A stretch of 64,000 nt of DNA, taken from the NCBI GenBank assembly GCA_050084985.1, contig JBITNC010000001.1, positions 75,578,001-75,642,000 on the forward strand, written 5' to 3'. Below, in pieces: positions 56,208 to 64,000 of this stretch; positions within the stretch are counted from its first letter, which is position 1; every line of letters starts with the position of its first letter. The notes under the pieces are model-generated. The model saw only the letters and a program-made list of their open reading frames with translations, was not told where the DNA came from and ran no database searches. This DNA comes from Nageia nagi (Eukaryota > Pinophyta). The translations under genes and the position numbers were made by a program.

Positions 56208-56845
56208 TGTTGACTAAAATTAATGCATAAATAATAAATCGATGTACTATTTGTCTACAATATGTAATTGAAACATATATGAGGTATATGACATAAAACA
56301 AATAATAATAATTAATATAACTTTATCACATTTGCATGAACATGAAATAACAATAATCATTCATCAATCACCATGATGTACTACAAGTAATGCATGCTAA
56401 AAATGGCCTAAGATAGTACACCATTAATTACATGGGATAAGCAGATCTATGAATGGAACAAAAGATATGTGAAAATGAGATGAAGGGTTTAACATATATA
56501 TACAGAGGTGGTATTACAAAATACCATTATTGGTAGGATGGAGTGATATTACATGTTTTGGTATATCTCTCTCTTGTTATTTTTGATATCCTCAAATGAT
56601 CTCATTTGCATTTCCTTTGATTTTCTTTTATAGAAATATCTTGATCCTATTTTTATTCTTAATATAATTGCATATTATATTATTTATGGTGTATTTATTG
56701 ATATTTTACACCCTTTAAATCACATAATAGTCCCTTACATTATTACATTGCCTTAGGTATATTTTTACCCCTTTTTATAATAAATATCTTTGATGCTATA
56801 AAATGAATTATTTAATAAACAATAATTTATTTTTAGGCATATAAA
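56208..56845 (-). mobile_element. 3' LTR of element E
   Basis: Aligns with element A's LTR. The minus-strand start is TTTATATGCCTAAAAATAA (TGTAGATGCC in A) and the end AGTCAACA. About 640 bp. The tract AAAGAGGGGTAAAA lies just before it on the minus strand (56846-56862). Confidence 0.75.
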
Positions 56846-56862
56846 TTTTACCCCTCTTTAGA

Positions 56863-57955
56863 GGTGTTATTGAAGTAATGAAATTACATATCTAAATAAT
56901 AAGTGTAGAAGAAAATTTTGAGAAATTTTAACTCTTTATTAGCACTACTACTTGATGATGATGAGGGCTCTTTGCTATGCCCCCTTTTGGCTTGGTTGCC
57001 CTAAGAAGACTCCTTAAGAGGTGTAGCCAAGAAAAAAATATGAAGAACTATATCTCATTTCCCTTTGCAATATTTTTTTGATGGAAGGAACTCTGCTAGT
57101 AGGTAGTCTTATGGTCCCATGTCCAATCTTTGAAATAGATCAAGTTATTTTTTCCCCTTGTACTATTCAACCATGAATCTAGTCATTCCATCATTTTTGC
57201 TACCCAAGAAATTGATGCTCTTACATCCAAGCCTTGATACAAAAGAGGTTGATTGATTTGTGATAAAATTCCATTAATATGCATGCTTTTAGTAGCATAG
57301 GAATAGTGAGGATGCCAATGATGATGTGAGTTATGTAACAATAGTTTTTTTCTTCTCATGATGTAAGTACATGCAAAAGATGTTAGATATACCCTACATG
57401 AATATATTTTGGATACATAATGAGTTGCATCATCCATTGATGATGAGTAAATTTTAAAAATTTACTTACAATTGCATTATCAATTTTTCTTTTGAGTGAA
57501 TGAACTCTCACTAACCATATCGATGGCTATCGATGGTCATACATTTTATATCTATGATCTTGAGACATTATGGTTTGTATGGGTTAAAGTAAAAAACCAT
57601 GTGGATACATAACAAGTTGAATCATCTATTGATTATGAATCAATTTCCACATCTTACTTATGACTACATCATTAGTTTATCTTTTAAGTAAGTGAACTCT
57701 CACTAGCTGTATCATTGGCCATCGATGACTTAACATTTTATGTCCATGGTCCAGAGACATTATACTACCATCATTTTGTTTTATAAATTCACATAGTTGG
57801 TGGTGTTTAGATAGTAAATTCATGTTCTTAGATGCATGAAAATGATACAATAAAATAGAAAATTGAAAAATAAAAAATATAATACATGTACCTTATGTAA
57901 TATATTCATTGTGTTACAAGTTACAAAGCCACCATCTTTACATAAGTAAGAATTT
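56863..57955. other. Element E 3' untranslated region with tandem duplication
   Basis: Contains GATGATGATGAGG and CCCCTTTTGGCTTGGTT (near 56955-57000), matching element A near 9047-9090. Two diverged copies of a ~190-bp unit lie at 57430-57610 and 57620-57780, each with GAACTCTCACTA, the counterpart of A's duplication at 8300-8680. No gene. Confidence 0.75.
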
Positions 57956-59095
57956 AATATGGGTAGCATTGAAGGTTTTTGCTTCTTGTTTTCAATACAT
58001 GGATGACAATTTGTAGGCTCCTGATCCTATTGCTTCTACTACAACAAATGGGCCCAACCAATTTGGTTTAAATTTCCCTTTAACCTCATCATTTGTAGCT
58101 ATATTATTGATATTTTATTTCAATACCAAATATCCCACTTTAAATTCCTTGGATTTGATCTTATTTCCAAATTCTCTTTTTAGTTTTGCATGATCAACCT
58201 TTAGATGTTTAATTACTTTGATTCACTTTTCATCCAGTGACTCTAATTATTGCAATCTAGCCTTTCTTGCTTCCTCATTTGAAATATCACCTTGTAATGA
58301 AATACTAAGGGATGGGTTATCTAACTCTAATGGTACTGTAACTTTATCTCCATACACTAATGAGAATTGTGTTTCCCAAAGTGCATATGGTAAATTCTCA
58401 TGCCAATCCCTTTTGTATCTATCCCAAGTTTTTGATAAAATAATCTTGATAGTCTTGGTAGTAGCTTCCACTTGAAAATTACCTTGAGGATAATAAACTA
58501 AAGAAAATGTTTGAATAATATGAAATTTCTTGCAAAAAGCTTTTATTTCCTTACCTTTGAAGTTTGGTCCATTATCCATAATCAACCTTTATGGCACCCT
58601 AAATCTTATAATGATATTTTTAGTCAAGAATGCAATGATCTCATCTTGTGTAATCGATTTCATAGGAATGGATTCAACCCATTTTGTAGTGAACTTTGTA
58701 GCTATAATGAAAAATTTGTGACCTCATGAGTGAGGGTTGATGACCCTAATCAAATCTATGCCCCAAGTAGTAAATGGCCATGGTGAGATAATGGAATTTA
58801 TCTCTTGAGTAGGTTATTTCTCTATATTAGCATGATTTTGAAATTGTAAGTAAGTCTTCACATGATTCTTATAATCTTCTTCCATTGTGGGCCGATAGTA
58901 ACTAATTGGAAAAAGTTTACTATATAATGCCTTTGCATAAAAATGACCTCCACACAAGCCATCATGTGTTTGCTCTAATGCTATAGCTATTCCATGTTGT
59001 GTGAGATATCTCAAAAGAGCCTCATTAAAATATATTCTATACAACACCTCAACAATGTTCACATAATTAATAACAATCCTATCCAATCTAACTAT
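57956..59095 (-). pseudogene. pol: Element E integrase (broken, catalytic triad second half intact)
   Basis: Zinc-binding part from 59086: THDGLCGGHFYAKALYSKL, HVKTYLQFQ. Core: a WGIDLI-like block near 58760, then IMDNGPNFKGKEIKAF (second Asp), and 35 residues later Glu in GNFQVEATTKTIK, so the D-35-E spacing is kept, unlike elements A, C and D, where Glu is Lys. Then WDRYKRDWHENLPYALW and VYGDKVTVPLELDNP. The C-terminal part to 57956 has many stops. Confidence 0.85.
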
Positions 59096-59720
59096 TTCAT
59101 TTTGACCATAATCATCAAAAATTATTTAATTTTTCAAATAATTGTAAATGTCAACATACCAAATTTAAAAGTGATTCTCCTTAGCAATAATTCATGTTTA
59201 TATTCCATTCATATCTTCAATATAGGCTTATGAATCTTCAATATTATCTCTTCATCCTCCACCTCAATTGGTGCAAGAGAGATTGCACATGCCATTGCAT
59301 CTACATACCTATTATTAGTTCTTGGAATATTCTAAATAGTTTATCTATCAAATTGATCCAATAAATCATTAACCACTATCTTGTATGGTCTTAACTTTTC
59401 ATCCTTGGTATCAAATATATCCTATACTTGGTTAACCATTAGTTGTGAATCATCATATATCTCTAAATCCTTTACTTTTAAAGTTACAACTACTTTTAGA
59501 CCCAAGATTAGAGCTTCATACTCTACCATATTATTACTGCACTCAAATCTAAGTTTATAAGCCATGGGAATTACCTTATTTATAAGAGAGACTAAGAAAA
59601 TACCTATCCCCATGCTATAAGAACATTTAGATCGATCAATATATAGATTCTAGGTAGTTGGTTAATCTTTCATGTAGCACACATACTCACATGGGATTAT
59701 CATCTCATCAAAATCACACC
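59096..59720 (-). pseudogene. pol: Element E archaeal-type RNase H (broken)
   Basis: KLRFECSNNMVEYEALILGL, then VKDLEIYDDSQLMVNQV from 59613 down. Glu of EYEAL is kept. GDSQ reads DDSQ. It lies between the gypsy RNase H and integrase, as in element A. Confidence 0.8.
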
Positions 59721-60310
59721 ATTGATAGATTTCTTTTAGGTTTGCATGCCATTGATGTCATGGATCATCTTCATACTCATATGGGAATTATTTATGTATC
59801 ACTCTACCATCATTTTGAGGGAATTTTTTGATCAAGTATGAAATTGCTTTCCCTTTCATAGACTTTTCTTTGACTACATTGATATCAAATTCTTGCAATA
59901 ACATAAACCATTTTACTACCTTGATTGATAAATGTTGTTTTACTACAATATATTTTAGTGGGTTAACTAGGCTAACAACAAATGTAGTACATTATAGAGG
60001 ATAGTACCTCAATTTTTCTATAGAAAAAATAATACCAAAATAAAGGTTTTCCATAGGAGTGTATCTAGTTTCATAATCAACAAGAGTTTTGCTAAGATAG
60101 TAGATTGCCCTTTCTTTGTTCTCATAATCCTTTTGACAAAACATTGCCCCCAAGGCATACAATGTTGCTGATATATATAAATAATATGGATTTGCAAATT
60201 CCATAGGAACTAAGACAGGAGTATTCAACAAGTATTGTTTGAAATCTTCAAAATCTTTTTGACATTTTTCATCCCATATAATCTTGACATCCTTTTTAAG
60301 CAAATGAGTA
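59721..60310 (-). pseudogene. pol: Element E gypsy-type RNase H (broken)
   Basis: A 104-codon stretch (60303 down to 59992): IIWDEKCQKDFEDFKQYLL, LYISATLYALGAMFCQKD, KERAIYYLSKTLVDYE, NLYFGIIFSIEKLRYYPL. It matches element A's RNase H nearly throughout. The tail to 59721 (LKYIVVKQHLSIKVVKWFM-like) is in another frame. Confidence 0.8.
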
Positions 60311-61110
60311 AAGGGCCTACATTTATCTCTAATATGGGAAATGTATCTTCTTACTAAATTTATCTTACCTTGGAGACTTCTTAATTTCTAATATTCTTTA
60401 GAGTAGGCATGCTTACTATGGTTTTCACTTTTTTTGGATCTACCTCAATTCCTATTTTTGAAACCATAAAACCAAGCAACTTTCTTAAAGTAACACCAAA
60501 AACACATTTTTGAGGTTGAGTCTAAGCTTGTACCTTTGTAAAATTTAAAATACCTCTTTAAAGTCTCTTTGAGGATCTCCAAATTATCTTAATCTTGCTT
60601 TGATTTGACCAAGATGTCATCAACATACACTGCTACTGATTTATAGATGTGCTCATGGAACATTGACATGATATCCCTTTGGGAAGTAGCACATACATTT
60701 TTTAATCCAAAAGGCATAACTTTGAAATAAAAATTTCCCCATGGTGTGGTAAAAGTAGTATTATGCTGATTAGCTAGGTTGTTTAGTATTTGGTTATATC
60801 CAAAAAATCCATCCATGAAAGAAAAAGTATCATGAATAGCAATACTATGCATAATCATATCAATATTAGGCAATGGAAATCATCTTTTGGACAAGCATTA
60901 TTAATATCATAGAAGTCAATGCAAACCCTTATCTCTCCATTTAATTTTGTAATAGGAATAATGTTAGCCATCCATCCTAAATAATTAATAGGTTTAATAA
61001 ACCTAGCATTCAAATACTTTTCTATTTCTTTCTTAACTAACAAAGCTTTTGAAGGATGCATCTTTCTTGGTTTGTGTTTAATTAGCTTAAATCCCTTTTT
61101 AAGAAGTATA
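60311..61110 (-). pseudogene. pol: Element E reverse transcriptase (broken)
   Basis: MHPSKALLVKKEIEKYL, NARFIKPINYLGWMANI, NGEIRVCIDFYDINNACPKD and then, in another frame, FSFMDGFFGYNQI, TTFTTPWGNFYFKVMPFGL, KNVCATSQRDIMSMFHEHI and the catalytic box YVDDILVK (YVDD at 60616-60627). Later LGHV-like sequence is in a third frame. Motif order is complete; two frame changes and stops break it. Confidence 0.9.
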
Positions 61111-61925
61111 TTATGCATGAAAAAATAAATATATAAACCAATCATATCACCATAAGACCAAGAAAAATTCTTTTGATGTGCAATAAATTTATTTTTGTAC
61201 CTTTCTTGTTGTGATGTAGGGAGGGATACTCCAACTTTAACCAATATTTGCTCATAACTTGTTTCAATATTGAATTCCACTAATTCTTCAGCTGGGAATG
61301 TAAGCTCATACTTGTTTTTGTATAAATGAAGATAATTCTTCCAATCCTTGTATATCACCTATATCATTATCCTTTGAATGAACTTAAAACACTTCATTGA
61401 AATTCATTTCTTGCCCAAAATATGCATACTCATTGAGAATGTAACTTACTTGTCTCTTTTCATTATACTTAGGCAAATCTAAATGTGCCCCCAAGTATTC
61501 TAAGAGAACATCATCAATGTTGAAGTAATCAAATTCAAGAGGTATAGTATCATTAAGCCATATACCTCTATCAATATCATTAGAAAGTTCAATCATATTA
61601 CATTCTTTAACAAACTTAATAGGTCCTATTATTTGTTTAGTATTTTGATCACTACCCAATCCATTCTTATTTTTCTATGCTTTTGAACTAGTAGGAAAAG
61701 AAGACATTCCTTGCCCAATTTTCCAAAATTCTCTCTTTTATTCTTGCAATTGTCAATCATATACTTATGAACAAAAGGAGATGGAAATATTTTACTAATT
61801 TCATTTTCCAAGTGATCATTTGTTGACCTCTCTAGAGTGGGTGATACTATTATCATGGAGAAAGATCCCCCTCTATATTTCACTATTTTTACATCATTTC
61901 CAGTCTTTAGGTAGGATAACACATC
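61111..61925 (-). pseudogene. pol: Element E protease-RT linker region (partial)
   Basis: Two overlapping stretches (61922-61629 and 61659-61384) read YLKTGNDVKIVKYRGGSFSM, LERSTNDHLENEI, then ECNMIELSNDIDRGIWL, NDTIPLEFDYFNIDDVLLEY and YNEKRQVSYILNEYAYFGQE. The second part is the segment with which element A's remains begin at 4500. I see no protease active site before the LINE boundary. Confidence 0.65.
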
Positions 61926-62290
61926 ATTTTTTTGATGGGTTACTAAAGATAGTATTGATTTGATAAAAATTTACATGTGATTAGTGTGGTTAAATGATTA
62001 AGTACAAACTTGATGAGTTGGAGCACCTACGAGTAATAACAAAATAGTTCTTTGCATCTTTAAGTCAAGCCTAGATTGCAAATAATAGAAGTCCATGAAA
62101 TTTGATGCACATCTAGCAAACCTAAGTGGTCTTGAATTACATAGAGTGGGTGTTACTAAGAATCCACACTATGATCAGTAGAGGCTTGGTTATCTTGGGT
62201 TTTATAGTTCCACGCTCATATAAGGGGATCCCAAGGTTTGAGTTAGTCAAGTTCTAGGTGTGAGTTGGTGTCTATAACCAAGTGGGCCAA
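61926..62290 (-). other. LINE 3' untranslated region and end
   Basis: Lies between the LINE coding end and element E. A short T run on the plus strand (61926-61932) may be the remnant of the LINE's poly(A) tail, placing its 3' end here. Target duplication cannot be tested because the 5' end is outside the window. Confidence 0.5.
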
Positions 62291-64000
62291 CCATATGCTA
62301 CCAAAATGTGATCTTGTTATTTCTTTCAACCCATAGGTTCCAAGCTAGCATTGCTAGAGTTGCATTCCAAAGAATATAAGGGATTGTAGTGGCTTTTGGG
62401 TGGAACCAAGATAGCATTAGAGAGCCCATGTTAGCTAGGAGTGCCCAAGGTAGAGAGAAAATATTAAGGAGCTTACCCCAAATAGAAGAGGCATACACAT
62501 AATGGAGAAGGAGGTGAGGACCTATTTTCTCTTCATTCCCATAGAGAATACACTTAGAGATTTTGGGCCAACCTCTTTTATGGAGCTACTCCCTTGAAAG
62601 AAATTTGTTGTGCACTACTACCCATAGGAATATTTGAGCCTTGGATCATGATTTATTTTTCCATACCTTGCACCACACCTCTAGGATCTAATCTATAGGG
62701 TCAAGGTTGAGAAATTAGTTGTATGCTAACTTAACTGAGTAAGAATTTAAAGGTGAAATGGGCCAAATGATAAAGTCATGCTTATTTGGTTTGAGATAAT
62801 ATGAGAGAAGCCTTGCTTGAAAAGTCTATTTTGTAGCTTGATGTTCAAAGGATATCTTGTCTAGGGTTTTCCAGATTAGATGAAGGGCTCCCTCCCTTTC
62901 CACCCATTAATAGTAATCAATAACTTCACCCCCCTAAAGGTTGTGTAGGATAGGGTGAATTTGACTAAGAGTGGCATTAATTAAGAGTGGGTGTCTAGTA
63001 ATCCATGGGTTGGCCCAAAATTATACTTTTTCTCCCTCACCTAATGACCATTTCACATGGTTGATCAATTTAAGTCTAGTTTTCCTAAGGCCATTCTAGA
63101 CCATTGATCCATAGAGTACATCCTTTATAGTAAAGATACTAGATAGATTAGAGTTGTCTAGGTATTTTGATCTGAATGCTTGGCTCCAAAGCAAGGAAAT
63201 TTTTTTATAGAATCTCTAGATAATCTTCTCTAAGAGGGCTAGGTTCATAATCTTGAGGATCTTGATACCAAGCCCTCTAGCTGCCAAGTCCTTGTAGACT
63301 ATTGGCCATGATACTAAGTGTGGTTTGGGAGTTTTAGATTGACCCTACCATAGAAAATTCCTCATGAGTTGTTCTAATTTATTCAAGACCTTGGTAGGTA
63401 GCCAAAAATACCAAGCCAACATATTGGGAGAGCATTGAGTAATACTTTGATATTAATCAATCTACCTACTATGGATAGCCAATTAACTTTCTAAGTAGCC
63501 ATTTTGGAATGGAATTTGGCAACTATGGAGTCCCAGTAATTTCCAAAATTTCCTCCCTAGAAGAAAGGTAGGCCTAGATAGGAGCTTGGGAGTTTTTCCA
63601 TAGTCATGCTAATTTTCCTTGCCATAAGCTAGACAAGGGGAGAGGCATGTTTATCCCATAAAATTTTAATTTTTTGTAGTTCATCACTTATCTTGAGGCT
63701 AATTTGTATGTATTGAGCAAACATTTAATGATTTTTAACTCCTAGATGGAAGGGTAAACTATGACATTGTATCATTAGAACACTAAGAATGGGTAAGTGG
63801 GGGACAAAGATGGTTTATTTGTAGCCCCTTGATTTGTCCTAATGATTTTAGATGCTATAAGCCTCTACCAAGGGCTTAAACCACTATTATAAATAGTTAC
63901 TTCAAGAGTGTATCACCTTGATGTAATCCACATGTGATTTTGAAATACCCTTGTGCACATCCATTGATGAGGATGGAGAAGGATGGTTGGTTGATAAGTC
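62291..64000 (-). pseudogene. L1-type LINE: RT C-terminal half and zinc-binding tail (broken)
   Basis: Read from 64000 downward: FSILINGCAQGYFKITCGL then HQGDTLL, the RT block GxxxGFxxxRGLRQGDPLSP of L1 RTs; a decayed FADD box (SNDT near 63770); a thumb part WDSIVAKFHSKMAT and WLSIVGRLILIKVLLNALP (near 63430-63540); and the reverse-transcriptase zinc-binding tail (IFLWVVVHNKFLS, KRGWPKISKCILYG, GPHLLLHYVYASSIWGKL), ending in AWNLWVERNNKITF. Several stops are present. The endonuclease and ORF1 would lie to the right, outside the window. Confidence 0.85.

Larger units (their letters stand above)
56208..61925 (-). mobile_element. Element E: Tat-type Ty3/gypsy element, 5' end removed by a LINE
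   Basis: Read on the minus strand: protease-RT linker, RT, RNase H, archaeal-type RNase H, integrase, 3' region with duplication, polypurine tract, 3' LTR. It is the same family as element A and better preserved, with several 90-170-codon open stretches. The 5' part is missing beyond about 61925, where the LINE begins. It is broken by stops and frame changes. Confidence 0.9.

Overview
The window reads as a gene-free stretch of a large, repeat-rich plant nuclear genome. I see no host gene, tRNA, rRNA or CRISPR array. Nearly everything recognisable is decayed retroelement: LTR elements of the Ty3/gypsy Tat type (with a second, archaeal-type RNase H), Ty3/gypsy chromovirus-like elements, an L1-type LINE, and a Penelope-like element with a C-terminal GIY-YIG endonuclease. 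Endonuclease-bearing Penelope-like elements have been reported in conifers. Together with the old, AT-rich, transition-riddled nested LTR elements, this makes a gymnosperm the most likely source, but that is inference. No reading frame looks functional.

Left part (1-16.1 kb): three tandem-repeat arrays (430-1990) lead into a polypurine tract and an LTR (2291-3207). A GC-rich repeat and an AT-rich stretch follow. A 423-bp LTR with an initiator-Met-type primer site, minus strand, lies at 4063-4499. Then come a 5'-truncated Tat element A (4500-9827, plus), a very degraded chromovirus-like pol (10.65-13.2 kb, plus) and a Penelope-like element (13.54-15.13 kb, minus).

Centre (16.1-49.9 kb): this is one nested structure that can be resolved to the base. 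Outer element O (16126-49863, target duplication GTTTC) has ~1.84 kb LTRs and only ~2 kb of non-coding interior. Its 5' LTR is split by element B (17244-32006). Its 3' LTR is split by element C (36263-49548, target duplication GATAC). B has a gag but no pol, and carries on its antisense strand a plant-mobile-domain (PMD) gene. That gene is in turn split by chromovirus-like element D (22153-28317, minus, target duplication CCTAT). C is a long Tat-type element in which gag, protease, archaeal RNase H, RT, RNase H and integrase lie in one frame. A further ~1,100-codon unidentified gene follows pol and has a candidate 79-nt intron at its start.

Right part (49.9-64 kb): a possible solo LTR with short repeats, a long (TA)n tract, a gag-like start (55686), then Tat element E (56208-61925, minus, same family as A) and the 3' half of a LINE (61926-64000, minus) that cuts off E and runs out of the window.

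How the parts relate: A and E are autonomous-type copies of one family. B shares their polypurine tract and the start of their LTR, so it looks like a non-autonomous passenger of that family. O shares its LTR end and primer-site style with C. Coordinates of protein remnants are approximate because of stops and frameshifts. LTR ends and target duplications of O, C and D are base-exact.
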